Origin: a virus
IMG/VR virus record: IMGVR_UViG_3300030328_004676
Coordinates: 1-58,811 of that record
Length of the DNA: 58,811 bases
Direction: 5' to 3' (one strand)
The translations under genes were made by a program, and so were the position numbers. The notes under the pieces were generated by a model, which made no database searches, was not told the DNA's origin, and worked only from the letters and a program-made list of their open reading frames with translations. Below are positions 1 to 8,185 of the stretch, piece by piece (the stretch's first letter is position 1; the number at the start of each line of letters is the position of its first letter).

Positions 1-115
1 AAAGAGTGCTATATGAAACACCACCTTCTACAGAGACATCTGCCAAAGTGGTTGCTTTAACTGCGCCGATCATTACAGCGCCCATGATTAGTGTGTTAAG
101 AATAAGTTTCTTCAT
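1..115 (-). CDS. Secreted or outer-membrane protein, N-terminal fragment cut by the window edge
   Basis: The reverse strand from 115 reads MKKLILNTLIMGAVMIGAVK, followed by ATTLADVSVEGGVSYSTL up to the edge. Two lysines, then a hydrophobic segment of about 15 residues and a small-residue region look like a Sec signal peptide. The mature start with alternating residues would fit a beta-strand protein, but too little is present to name it. A good promoter lies directly upstream, with six bases between its -10 box and the ATG. The gene follows the candidate spanin genes, which is compatible with an envelope role. The rest of the gene is outside the window. Confidence 0.6.
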   Translation of the reverse strand, partial: MKKLILNTLIMGAVMIGAVKATTLADVSVEGGVSYSTL

Positions 116-121
116 AAGAAT

Positions 122-150
122 AGTATATATTACAGAATTGTAATGGTCAA
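122..150 (-). promoter_or_regulatory. Sigma70-type promoter for the left-edge gene
   Basis: On the minus strand TTGACC (145-150), a 17-base spacer, then TATACT (122-127). Only six bases (attctt) separate the -10 box from the ATG at 115, so the expected start point falls on the start codon. Sequence match only; no expression data. Confidence 0.6.
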
Positions 151-158
151 GGGAAAAT

Positions 159-374
159 TTATTCCTCTTCAGGAATTTCTGCTGGTGCTTCTATAGAGTC
201 AGCAAACTGGGGAGATGAGTCAACTTCTGGAGGTGGTCCAGCCGCCGATTCTCTTACTTTTCTAGCTAAAATTACTGCTGCTTCAGCAACATTCAAGCCT
301 TGAGACTTGACTGCAATATCCATTAATTGAATTAATGCTTGAAGCTCCTCTTCTGAAAAATCAATACTTGTCAT
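159..374 (-). CDS. Small acidic hypothetical protein (71 aa)
   Basis: A 71-residue protein that I do not recognise. The N-terminal half (to about residue 42) is predicted helical, with a hydrophobic pattern ending in VAEAAVILARKV. The C-terminal third is rich in Pro and Glu and ends in EEE, so it is probably disordered. No membrane segment or signal peptide is visible. It has its own good promoter in the gap before it (384-411) and lies between the candidate spanin genes and the secreted left-edge gene. It starts nine bases after the -10 box and has no Shine-Dalgarno sequence. Confidence 0.6.
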   Translation of the reverse strand: MTSIDFSEEELQALIQLMDIAVKSQGLNVAEAAVILARKVRESAAGPPPEVDSSPQFADSIEAPAEIPEEE

Positions 375-383
375 ATATGAATT

Positions 384-411
384 ATTATAAATGGGTTTTA
401 AAAAAAATCAA
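384..411 (-). promoter_or_regulatory. Sigma70-type promoter for the 71-aa gene
   Basis: On the minus strand TTGATT (406-411), a 16-base spacer and a perfect TATAAT (384-389). Nine bases separate the -10 box from the ATG at 374. It fills the whole gap between the two genes. Confidence 0.6.
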
Positions 412-413
412 CA

Positions 414-683
414 TTATTTACCGCTAGAAAAGTAAAGTTGCCTCTCTAGTCTCCTAAATCTAGCATCAGAATGCCAAGTTTCATCCTGTTGGGGTGTATA
501 AATACCCTTACTTGTCTCTATTGGAATCCCTTTTGTCAAACTGAGAGTAGAAGGTTGATAGATGTTTAAAGGAGTTGTCTTCACGGATGAGTTCGTCGCG
601 CAAGAGATCAGCACGGTCGGCATCACCGCCATTAGCCCTAATATCTTCAAGTTCTTGAATAATTCTTTTTCTTTCTTCTTCAT
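414..683 (-). CDS. Candidate outer-membrane spanin lipoprotein (Rz1-like)
   Basis: This 89-residue protein has a basic N-terminus, a hydrophobic stretch (about residues 12-27) and a lipobox LISC, so Cys28 should be lipidated after signal peptidase II cleavage. The mature part is hydrophilic, rich in Ser, Thr and Pro. Its 5' half overlaps the end of the ORF at 508-774 in another frame. A lipoprotein gene overlapping a coiled-coil protein gene is the typical layout of Rz/Rz1 spanin pairs, which fuse inner and outer membranes at lysis of Gram-negative hosts. The lipobox and overlap are seen; the spanin role is inferred. The mature part, about 60 residues, is longer than lambda Rz1 but within the range of known o-spanins. 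Confidence 0.5.
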   Translation of the reverse strand: MKKKEKELFKNLKILGLMAVMPTVLISCATNSSVKTTPLNIYQPSTLSLTKGIPIETSKGIYTPQQDETWHSDARFRRLERQLYFSSGK

Positions 684-774
684 GGTCTCGTTTTAATTGT
701 AGGTAGAAAGTCTTATTTTTTAAAGATAAAAATAACTCAATTGATTTTAAAACAGATTTAATTAAGGAAAGCAT
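508..774 (-). CDS. Candidate inner-membrane spanin (Rz-like)
   Basis: An 88-residue protein with an N-terminal apolar segment (LSLIKSVLKSIELFLSL, residues 2-18) followed by a strongly charged helical region with heptad-like spacing (about residues 28-70, including EEERKRIIQELEDI). That is the architecture of an i-spanin: short membrane anchor plus periplasmic coiled coil. The anchor is weak because it contains two Lys and a Glu, so it may be only amphipathic. The ATG overlaps the end of the epimerase gene by 17 bases, and its last 176 bases overlap the lipoprotein gene 414-683. The pairing is the main argument for the call. No holin or endolysin was recognised nearby. Confidence 0.4.
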   Translation of the reverse strand: MLSLIKSVLKSIELFLSLKNKTFYLQLKRDHEEERKRIIQELEDIRANGGDADRADLLRDELIREDNSFKHLSTFYSQFDKRDSNRDK

Positions 775-1600
775 TGATGTTTTCTTCTACATACTGTTTT
801 ACACTTTTCCAGTCATATTCTCCTATAATTTCCAGTATTTTTGAATTATCGGCTTTTGTAAACTTTTGATATTGACCCTTTAATTCTTTCGGCATCGGAA
901 TTTCTTTAATTGCGCTATGAGAATTAGCTTTCACTATATCAGCTACATCACGGAAGGAAATTGGTTCGCCAGTCCCTATATTAAAAACACCAGAGGCATC
1001 TTTACTTAACATCCTAAGATGCATCTCACAAACATCATCAACAGAAACAAAATCTCTTTTATATTTTTCGCTATTCTCAAAAATTTCAATGTGACCATTT
1101 GTTAGAGCCTGTTTGATAAACTTAGAGACAGGGCTAGCTTGATTGCCTTTTTTGTCTTCTCCTAATCCATAAACATTAAAGTATCTAAACCCTTGGTATG
1201 GATAGTTTTGATGCATTAACCAACAGTCAAACATGTATTTACTAAAAGCGTATGGGCTAAGTGGTTTACAAAAATCACTCTCCTTGAAGCTTTTTGATGT
1301 GCCATAAACAGATGCACTGCTAGCGTATTGAAACTTTATTTCATAAAGTTCACATAACTCATACAGCATTACTGAATACTCAAAATTCTCCTCCAGTATC
1401 TTCTGGAGGTTTGTTTCGGTAGTGCTGGAATTAGCTCCAAGATGTATAACGATATCTTGATTGATTAAATCAGGAAGCCCTGAGTTCCCAAGTGTAATGT
1501 CAAACTTGGTGACATCATAGTCTCTATGAGACAAATAGGCGGCTAAAGTGCCGCCTATAAATCCCCCTGCTCCTGTTATTAATACTCTATTCTGTCTCAC
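758..1600 (-). CDS. hldD: ADP-L-glycero-D-manno-heptose 6-epimerase-like protein (HldD/RfaD family)
   Basis: A short-chain dehydrogenase/epimerase of 280 residues, slightly shorter than bacterial HldD (about 310). Visible are the NAD(P)-binding glycine motif GAGGFIGG (10-17), the HldD-type HLGANSSTTE (53-62), the catalytic YxxxK as Tyr117 and Lys121, GFRYFNVYG, and the KRDFVSVDDV and FNIGTG motifs. HldD converts the D-glycero to the L-glycero form of ADP-heptose for the lipopolysaccharide inner core. The gene is in the replication and lysis operon, far from the sugar operon, and its start overlaps the previous gene by 14 bases. Family assignment is fairly secure; the exact substrate is inferred. 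Confidence 0.8.
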   Translation of the reverse strand: MRQNRVLITGAGGFIGGTLAAYLSHRDYDVTKFDITLGNSGLPDLINQDIVIHLGANSSTTETNLQKILEENFEYSVMLYELCELYEIKFQYASSASVYGTSKSFKESDFCKPLSPYAFSKYMFDCWLMHQNYPYQGFRYFNVYGLGEDKKGNQASPVSKFIKQALTNGHIEIFENSEKYKRDFVSVDDVCEMHLRMLSKDASGVFNIGTGEPISFRDVADIVKANSHSAIKEIPMPKELKGQYQKFTKADNSKILEIIGEYDWKSVKQYVEENINAFLN

Positions 1601-2051
1601 TTTCTTCTTCAGAAGCTTCTGAGTCTTCAGGTTTCTGTGGGTATTCTCCTTGAAGCAAACTGTCTAAGATAAAAGCTTTGATTACAGACTCATCAAAATC
1701 AGATTCACTAATTTTGAGTAGAATTTCGTCAAGTTCTTCATCCCCTGTTTCCTTCTCTAAGGCGGCTTTTGAAAAAAAGTTAAATGTTTCAGATACTGTA
1801 AAAGACTGAATTAGCTCGACAACTAGTTCATCATTCTTAAATGATTTTTTAAGAGAATAAGAAGAGTGACTTAACTTAGCCTCTTCATCTTTAGTCTCTT
1901 CAGATACCTTAACTTCCCCTCCTTGTTTTTTATACTCCCTTAAGGCCCAAATTTTTTTGGCATAAAGAGAGGCTTCGGGGAATTTGATATCAGCATCAAA
2001 GGATAAACTTTGATACAACTTATCATCTAAAAACGTGACAGTGTAAGGCAT
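1587..2051 (-). CDS. Hypothetical acidic protein (154 aa)
   Basis: I do not recognise this 154-residue protein. The first 40 residues look like a small beta-sheet followed by a helix (SLYAKKIWALREYKKQGG). The middle is hydrophilic, and the last 20 residues are almost all acidic, ending in EEESETE. It overlaps the epimerase start by 14 bases, so the two are probably translationally coupled. Upstream, a GTGTAA hexamer (2062-2067, minus strand) sits ten bases before the ATG, a pattern repeated at several gene starts in this window. Confidence 0.6.
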   Translation of the reverse strand: MPYTVTFLDDKLYQSLSFDADIKFPEASLYAKKIWALREYKKQGGEVKVSEETKDEEAKLSHSSYSLKKSFKNDELVVELIQSFTVSETFNFFSKAALEKETGDEELDEILLKISESDFDESVIKAFILDSLLQGEYPQKPEDSEASEEESETE

Positions 2052-2067
2052 TTACAGACTCTTACAC

Positions 2068-2295
2068 TTATTCTTCCGTTTTTACCTCTTGATTTTCGGC
2101 TCTTGCTGCCTCCACTTTTGCAGTTAACTCCTCGAAAGCAGAATTTTTCTCCTCATCAGACATTTTGTCTACATTTTCTTCGACTTCTTGAACCGCAAGA
2201 TTATGCATTATATTGATTGCCTCTGCCAATGTGACGCGAGACACCATCTCTGATGTGAGCATTGCTTTTAAGCTTTGTGTTTCCTCTTCGGTCAT
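2068..2295 (-). CDS. Hypothetical helical acidic protein (75 aa)
   Basis: A 75-residue, strongly acidic protein predicted to be nearly all alpha-helix, with runs such as VEENVDKMSDEEKN and AKVEAARAENQEV. There is no signal peptide, membrane segment or known motif. It is the middle member of three small genes between the ClpA-like gene and the 154-aa gene, with three bases between it and its upstream neighbour. Function unknown. Confidence 0.6.
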   Translation of the reverse strand: MTEEETQSLKAMLTSEMVSRVTLAEAINIMHNLAVQEVEENVDKMSDEEKNSAFEELTAKVEAARAENQEVKTEE

Positions 2296-2298
2296 ACT

Positions 2299-2511
2299 CT
2301 AGTCTTTTTCTTTACTGGCATAAATTCTTATGTCAGGCTGATTTGATCCTTTTTCCTTAAAGGAATTTGGGAAACAAACAATTTTTACATCATTACCCTC
2401 TGAATCTTTAATAGATCCACTGTAGTAAGATTGCTTTTGTCCGTCAACTCTCCAAAGAGCACCTAGTTCGCGCTCTTTCCATTCGTCTTTAGTTTTAGTG
2501 TTTTCACTCAT
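2299..2511 (-). CDS. Hypothetical small protein (70 aa)
   Basis: A 70-residue soluble protein. The segment LGALWRVDGQKQSYYSGSIK, then DSEGNDVKIVCFPN, reads as a three- or four-stranded beta structure, and the ends are hydrophilic. Many tailed phages carry a similar small protein of the type xLGALWxxxxxxYxxGxI, but no function has been assigned that I know of. It lies directly downstream of the 54-aa gene, with two bases between them. Confidence 0.6.
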   Translation of the reverse strand: MSENTKTKDEWKERELGALWRVDGQKQSYYSGSIKDSEGNDVKIVCFPNSFKEKGSNQPDIRIYASKEKD

Positions 2512-2513
2512 AG

Positions 2514-2678
2514 TTAAATATTTTTAAATCTTCCTTCGACGCTTTTCCAAAATTCTTCTGCGCCCATAGCAAGGTATCGTCCTTTTAGGGTCTTGTAAAG
2601 TTTTTTTTGAATATGATTGGCACTTTTTTTATCGTATCCAATAAGTTGACGAATTTTCTTAGCAGCAGAACCACTCAT
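2514..2678 (-). CDS. Small basic protein (54 aa)
   Basis: A short ORF reading MSGSAAKKIRQLIGYDKKSA and ending in EFWKSVEGRFKNI, then TAA. It is rich in Lys and Arg and looks helical. Its ATG overlaps the TGA of the ClpA-like gene in the sequence ATGA, which argues for real, coupled translation. The spacing to the 70-aa gene is also tight. Basic proteins of this size are common in phage replication operons, but I cannot name a function. Confidence 0.65.
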   Translation of the reverse strand: MSGSAAKKIRQLIGYDKKSANHIQKKLYKTLKGRYLAMGAEEFWKSVEGRFKNI

Positions 2679-5017
2679 GCTTTATGATCGTGCTTACTTG
2701 CTGTTTTGTCAATAAAAAGTTTGATATTCTTTTCTCCTTTTAAAACACTATCAGAAACAAAAGGAGTTATCTCCGATAATATCTTTTTAGACAAAGCTTC
2801 TACTTTTATTTTTTCCTTAAGGATACTTTTAATGATTCCGTTAATATATTTAAAATCAAAACTTAAATCAATATTATTGTCTTTTAGCCTATTTTTTAAT
2901 CTTTTTAATTTCATCCACAAAAGTCTCCTTAAACCCTTCTCATCAATTTGCTTAAGAGGGAAGCACTCATCGACAAGTGAGAGTATGTCTGGATGAATCA
3001 TTAGGTTGTCCTTGTCTGAAACAACCTTCTGAAATCCCATAGCTGACTGACTGTTAGAGATGTCGCTTGTTAAGAATATTTTACAGTTTGTAAAATCAGC
3101 CATGTCCCCGTTACTCATTTGAAATTTACCATGCTTGAATATTTGATTAAATAAAGGTATTGCAGAGCTATCAACTTTGTGGAAATCATCTATGATGATC
3201 ACGCTATTCGGGGATATCAAAACTTTTTCGCATATAGATGTATTATTGCCTTGAGATGTCGCTATCTTGTGTGGCGCGAAAGCATCTGCAAAATGCACAC
3301 CACTGTAAGAAAGAACACTGACTCCGTGTTTTTGTAAAGTGTCTTTAAATAAATCTAAGAAATAAGATTTACCACTGAATCTTGAGCCGCTTATAACATA
3401 GCACTCTGGGGCAGAAAAATTATCTGTCTTTTTTATACCCAAACTAGATAAAATTATTTTATCTTTTAGACTCAGCAATAGCTCGTCTTGACCAACAAGA
3501 GACTTGCTAACACAAGAAAAAACTTTTTCAACCATTTTTTGATCGTTTAGAGGGTTAGCTTTCTTTTTAAAGAAGTCTTTGAGATGACAAAGTTTTACCT
3601 CTGGAATCAAATCTGAGACACCTTCTGTCCACTTTTCTAAGCTTTCATTTAACTTTTCTAAAAGTTTTATATGATCTTTTTTGGGGTCTAGAGCCGCAGC
3701 CATTGTCTCTTCTTGTTGACTTTTTATTGAGGGTGTAACGTGCCAAAAGTTTACTTTTGCCTGTGCTCCACAGTGGTCAATAATGTCGATGGCTTTATCT
3801 GGATAGAATTTATTAGGGATATATTTTTCGCAGTAGTCAATTATGTTTTCTAAAAACTCATCAGTATATGTAATACTATGAAAATTTTCATAATAAGAAA
3901 CTATAGTCGGTAAGATTTCCTCCATCTGAAACCTAGATGGTTCTCTAATTATGACACGCTCAAACCTACGATCTAGAGCAGTATCTTTTTTAATTGTGTT
4001 TGTATATTCATTGATAGTAGTGGCTCCAATACAACTTATTGTTCCTCTAGCAAGTTCTGGTTTGAGAATATTAGACGCTTCTAAAGAGTTGTTTGTCGCT
4101 CCTCCAGCACCTATCAATGTGTGAACTTCGTCAATAAACAAGATTAGGTTGCTATACTTCTTTGCTTCGTTTACAAAATCCTCTAAGCGTTTTTCAAACT
4201 GACCCCTGTATTCTGTCCCAGCAACCATACTAGATAAGCTCACGGAATAGATCACCTTGTTTGCTATAAGTTCAGGAGCGTCTCCAGCAACAATTTTACA
4301 AGCCAGTCCCTCGACCAAAGAAGTTTTTCCTGTTCCTGCTGGCCCAACCAAAAGTGCGTTAGGTTTCTTCTTTCTACAAAGAATTGTAGCCACCTCATCA
4401 ATCTTCCCATCGAAATCAACTATCTTATCGAACTCCTTATTTAAAGCTTTTAAGTTTAAGTTTTCTGCGAACTGAGAGAGTATCTCGTTCTTATCAAACA
4501 TGTCGATCCAGTCTTCAGGTGTATCCACATTCATTGAAGTGGTTACTTCATGTGGGTCAAAATCCTTAACGACTAGAGAACACTCTGTAACAAAACCTAG
4601 AAATATTTCATCCGAAAACTCGTCCTCTTTTGGAAAAAGGTTTTTTATTACTTTGGGACAATGCTCATCATCAAAGAAAACCATTAAGATTACTTCTGGA
4701 GGTATATAATCTAGCTTGAAGTTTTCTATAGAAAATTTCTCAGCTTCTTTTAAGAGTTTTCTAACATCAGTTTTTAAGATCTTTTTTGAATGTTTATTTT
4801 TGCGCTTTTTACTTAAAACGCTTCTAGATTCCTTTAATAGATCTTTTGGATCTACATTTAACTTTTTAAATATAGAGGAACAAGACTGTCCTAAGTTGCT
4901 CAAAAAACAATGAAAGAATAAATCAACATCTGCTCCATTCCTTTCTAGGATACCAGCGAGTTCCTTTGTTTTTTCTAAAACTCCCTCAATATGCGGTGTT
5001 AAAGGCAATTTATGCAC
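2675..5017 (-). CDS. ClpA/ClpB-like double AAA+ ATPase
   Basis: A 780-residue protein with the layout of Clp/Hsp100 unfoldases. There is an N-terminal helical domain (about 1-150). The first AAA+ module has Walker A GPAGTGKTS (225-233), Walker B LILFIDEVHT (291-300), the pore-loop region GTEYRGQFEKR and arginine fingers near ALDRRFERV (347-355). The second module is divergent: its Walker A is SGSRFSGKS (543-551) and its Walker B is IIIDDFHK, with Asp where the catalytic Glu is usual. No ClpP gene and no clear IGL/IGF ClpP-docking loop are seen. The start is GTG, preceded by a strong Shine-Dalgarno sequence (GGGAGG) lying inside the end of the polymerase gene. It could remodel replication or virion proteins, or borrow host ClpP. 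Confidence 0.85.
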   Translation of the reverse strand: MHKLPLTPHIEGVLEKTKELAGILERNGADVDLFFHCFLSNLGQSCSSIFKKLNVDPKDLLKESRSVLSKKRKNKHSKKILKTDVRKLLKEAEKFSIENFKLDYIPPEVILMVFFDDEHCPKVIKNLFPKEDEFSDEIFLGFVTECSLVVKDFDPHEVTTSMNVDTPEDWIDMFDKNEILSQFAENLNLKALNKEFDKIVDFDGKIDEVATILCRKKKPNALLVGPAGTGKTSLVEGLACKIVAGDAPELIANKVIYSVSLSSMVAGTEYRGQFEKRLEDFVNEAKKYSNLILFIDEVHTLIGAGGATNNSLEASNILKPELARGTISCIGATTINEYTNTIKKDTALDRRFERVIIREPSRFQMEEILPTIVSYYENFHSITYTDEFLENIIDYCEKYIPNKFYPDKAIDIIDHCGAQAKVNFWHVTPSIKSQQEETMAAALDPKKDHIKLLEKLNESLEKWTEGVSDLIPEVKLCHLKDFFKKKANPLNDQKMVEKVFSCVSKSLVGQDELLLSLKDKIILSSLGIKKTDNFSAPECYVISGSRFSGKSYFLDLFKDTLQKHGVSVLSYSGVHFADAFAPHKIATSQGNNTSICEKVLISPNSVIIIDDFHKVDSSAIPLFNQIFKHGKFQMSNGDMADFTNCKIFLTSDISNSQSAMGFQKVVSDKDNLMIHPDILSLVDECFPLKQIDEKGLRRLLWMKLKRLKNRLKDNNIDLSFDFKYINGIIKSILKEKIKVEALSKKILSEITPFVSDSVLKGEKNIKLFIDKTASKHDHKA

Positions 5018-7571
5018 CTCTCACCTCCCTTAGCTTCATGTATATATTTGTCTCCACTGGATTTATGTGATCTACAAAAAATGTATCCCTACTCTTTGAC
5101 CCGTTTAAAACTATAACCTTGTTTTTTGTTAGCTTGTATCCGCTTCTTAAGAAGTCAGATAATCTCTCCTCTCTAGCGTTATCCATGAAAAGAAAGTTTT
5201 TGGTTGCTGTGTTGTCACAGATTGAAATCATCATGTATTTGTTACCATTCTGAGATGTCCTAGTAAAGAAATCTTTTACCTCTCCCACAACTTGGAAGTT
5301 TTGTCTATCTACAAGATCCTCTATTTGTCTTAAATCAATCAAAGATGAGTATCTGTCTTGAAAGCATTCGCGAAGGTTGTGAGAATAACTATACCCAAGT
5401 AGAGAACTTTCATATCTCCATTTGGCAAACATTTCATGCTTTCTGTTTTGAGTATAGATTTTTTTATACTGATCGAATTTGGTTTTAAATGTTTTAAATC
5501 TCTTTTCAGACATGATCGGTCTGTTGTCATCTCCAAGAGTTTGCTTTTCTATAACCTCTGATATTGCCTTAAGAATATCAAAACCAAATCTTTCTCCAAT
5601 TTTAGCAAAGTTTCTCTTCTCCCTATCTGTCAACAGATTAAAGGCTTGAGCCTCTAAGACCATGCGAGTTCTATTGGTCCTCGCATGATCCATAGTTCCA
5701 GCTTGGATTAAGGCCGCAAGAACAGATATGTTGATACCGCACTGTTTTGCTGCTAGAAAAACTTCATACTTATTATTAAATTCTATGCCTCTAAAGTCTA
5801 TTAGGCTTTGTATTGATTTGAGTGAAATGCCCTTAATGCTATTTAGTCCATAGCGAATATTCCCATCTTCAATTGTAAAGTCAAAATCTGACTTATATAA
5901 ACAAGGAGGCAACATTTTCATCCCAAAGTCTGGAAGCTCTTCATTTACTCCAGAGATTGTTTGCAATGGTTCTGGGTCAAACTCAGCACACTCAAGAATA
6001 GATAGAAAAAATTCATGAGGATATTTGTGTTTTAAATAAACCGTTTTAGCTGCAAGATCTGCATATGCAAAACTGTGAGACTTGTTAAAGGAATAGTGAG
6101 AAGCGGCAACCAAGGAGTTCCAATAAAAGTCTGCTATTTCTTCTGTTAAGTCTCTGGATATAGCAGCCTCATAAATTCTATCCTTCCATTTAGGCATCTC
6201 TTCCACCTTTTTCTTACCAACAATTCTCCTTAAGACTTCAGCTTCCTCAAGCGTTAATCCAAAAACTTTATGAGCAATCTGCATTAACTGCTCTTGGTAA
6301 AGAATCACATTCTTTGACCAAGATAGAATGGAGTCAAGCTCTGGGTTTAAATCTAGTTGAGAAGGAAAATCTTTTTGTGTTTTATATACGCCAACAAATT
6401 CAAGAGCCGCTGGCCTAGCTAAAGCAACAACATCAGAAAGTTCATTTATGTCTTTAGGTTTTATCTCTCTACATACTTTAAAGTTCGTTTCTGCGGATAT
6501 TTGAAATAAACCCATAGGGTGTTTAAAGTCTTGCAATATCTCATAGATCATTTCATCGTTTGCGTCTATGTCTTCAATGTCTATACCCACCTTCTCGCAA
6601 GTTTTGTGAGCGATTGTTAAAGTCCTTAATCCTAAAATATCAAACTTAACCATGAGGTCTGCGACATCGTTCATGTCATAACCAGTGACTAAATCCCCAT
6701 CTTTTGTTTTTTGAAGGGGGACAATGTTTTCGATTTTCTCTGAACAAATAGCGATTCCCGATGGGTGAACTCCAGTATTCTTTGGTAAGTTTTCTATTTT
6801 TAAAGCATTTTTAAATGTCTTCTTATGGTTTTTCGCCCACTTTTTAAATTTATCTGTTTCTTCTTCAGCCTGACGCAAGGGGAAAACAACACCATGTAGT
6901 TTTGGTATCATGTCAGAAACCTGATTAGCCTCATCTTCCTTTGCTTCATCAAAGTATTTAGTAGCCTCTCTTATACAAAGTTTAGAACTAAAAGTATTGA
7001 ATGTTAATATTTTTGCTGTCCTACCCTCATGTTTACGCTCGATATACTGGATAACTTTATATCTTTGGTCATATGAAATATCTGAATCTACATCTGGTAA
7101 AAGACTGCCGACAAGAAACTCTTTCCCTCTTTTATCGGTAACTTTTTTGGCCCTTGATTTCGATACAAACCTCTCAAAGAAAAGGTCGTGAGGTATAGGG
7201 TCGATGTTTGTTACGCCAAGGAGGAATAAAACAAGAGAGCCAGCAGCAGAACCTCTGCCAGCGCCAGTAGGTATATTGTTGTCATGGCAAAAATTTAAAA
7301 CATCCCAGTTGAGAAGAATATAATCTGTAAATCCAAGTTCTTCAAATGTCTCAAGCTCTTGTTTAGTTCTATCAAAGTAAACTGTTTTGTTTTCTTGTTT
7401 TGTGATGCCTTTGTCCCTCAATCCTTTTCTGGCAAGCTCGTAAAGGATTTCCTTCGTAGAACTATCTGGATCAAGCCCGATTTCTTCTAGCTTGTCAGGG
7501 TTCACAATTGTTTTAGGGAGGTCTACTCCCGCAGGTTCACAATCGTCATATGGGGTGAAGTCTTCAAACAT
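5010..7571 (-). CDS. dnaE: DNA polymerase III alpha subunit, catalytic core without PHP domain
   Basis: An 853-residue C-family replicative polymerase. Visible are GAGRGSAAGSLV (103-114), the active-site motif PDVDSD with Asp162 and Asp164, the third carboxylate Asp309 in VKFDILGLRTLTI, and GVHPSGIAI (265-273). After the palm, fingers and helix-hairpin-helix region comes an OB-fold-like segment (QVVGEVKDFFTRT). Bacterial DnaE has about 1,160 residues; the missing N-terminal PHP domain is apparently encoded separately at 8172-8870. Start ATG overlaps the exonuclease stop (TAATG). The order PHP, exonuclease, polymerase recalls PolC, where the exonuclease is inserted in the PHP domain. It is probably the phage's replicative polymerase. 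Confidence 0.93.
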   Translation of the reverse strand: MFEDFTPYDDCEPAGVDLPKTIVNPDKLEEIGLDPDSSTKEILYELARKGLRDKGITKQENKTVYFDRTKQELETFEELGFTDYILLNWDVLNFCHDNNIPTGAGRGSAAGSLVLFLLGVTNIDPIPHDLFFERFVSKSRAKKVTDKRGKEFLVGSLLPDVDSDISYDQRYKVIQYIERKHEGRTAKILTFNTFSSKLCIREATKYFDEAKEDEANQVSDMIPKLHGVVFPLRQAEEETDKFKKWAKNHKKTFKNALKIENLPKNTGVHPSGIAICSEKIENIVPLQKTKDGDLVTGYDMNDVADLMVKFDILGLRTLTIAHKTCEKVGIDIEDIDANDEMIYEILQDFKHPMGLFQISAETNFKVCREIKPKDINELSDVVALARPAALEFVGVYKTQKDFPSQLDLNPELDSILSWSKNVILYQEQLMQIAHKVFGLTLEEAEVLRRIVGKKKVEEMPKWKDRIYEAAISRDLTEEIADFYWNSLVAASHYSFNKSHSFAYADLAAKTVYLKHKYPHEFFLSILECAEFDPEPLQTISGVNEELPDFGMKMLPPCLYKSDFDFTIEDGNIRYGLNSIKGISLKSIQSLIDFRGIEFNNKYEVFLAAKQCGINISVLAALIQAGTMDHARTNRTRMVLEAQAFNLLTDREKRNFAKIGERFGFDILKAISEVIEKQTLGDDNRPIMSEKRFKTFKTKFDQYKKIYTQNRKHEMFAKWRYESSLLGYSYSHNLRECFQDRYSSLIDLRQIEDLVDRQNFQVVGEVKDFFTRTSQNGNKYMMISICDNTATKNFLFMDNAREERLSDFLRSGYKLTKNKVIVLNGSKSRDTFFVDHINPVETNIYMKLREVRGA

Positions 7572-8185
7572 TATAAGTCCATGTGTTTTTTGAGTTTTAA
7601 GAAAACTTTATAACACATTTTGATATCGTATAATGCATCGTGAAGTTTTTCTTCCTCGAAATCTATATCAAAAAACTTCAATAATTGATTTTGTGACACC
7701 TTTGCTTTTAGGGTTCTGTCATTTATTAATTTATACTGCCAGCTTAATAAATCACCTCTAGGTTTATCTAACTCTTCCCTGTATGCCTTCGCTAAAGCTC
7801 TTGTGTCATATATTCTTGGCAAATAAGAATAATCTGGCTCTTGCCCAAGCATTCTTTGTAAATGAGACACCATGTAAACATCAAAGCCAAGTAAATTCTG
7901 CCCTACTACAATATATTGTGGATCAAATAAATACTTTTCAAATTTTGACCAAACAGAAATCAATGACTCTGCTTTAGAATTATATACATCCCAATCAAAG
8001 CCAGTTAGTTTTCTGACAACTTCTGGAATGTTCAACTCTTTGTGTTTGATAAATTTATCATGTGTCTCAATAACATTCTTGCCTTGGCATACTATCCAAG
8101 ATAGCTGCCAAGTTTTAGAAGAGTGTAAATTTAAACCTTCTGTTTCTGTGTCGAAGACGAGATATTTTTGATTACTTGGCAACAT
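7571..8185 (-). CDS. DnaQ-like DEDDh 3'-5' exonuclease (proofreading subunit)
   Basis: A 204-residue exonuclease of the RNase H-like DEDD superfamily. Exo I is FDTETEGL (Asp and Glu near residues 11-13), Exo II is GQNLLGFDVY, and Exo III is HDALYDIK, which carries the His of the DEDDh subtype and the last Asp. All four metal-binding acids can be seen. Its size fits a stand-alone epsilon subunit. The gene sits between the PHP-like gene (14-base overlap) and the polymerase core (1-base overlap), so a proofreading role with that polymerase is likely. Confidence 0.88.
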   Translation of the reverse strand: MLPSNQKYLVFDTETEGLNLHSSKTWQLSWIVCQGKNVIETHDKFIKHKELNIPEVVRKLTGFDWDVYNSKAESLISVWSKFEKYLFDPQYIVVGQNLLGFDVYMVSHLQRMLGQEPDYSYLPRIYDTRALAKAYREELDKPRGDLLSWQYKLINDRTLKAKVSQNQLLKFFDIDFEEEKLHDALYDIKMCYKVFLKLKKHMDL

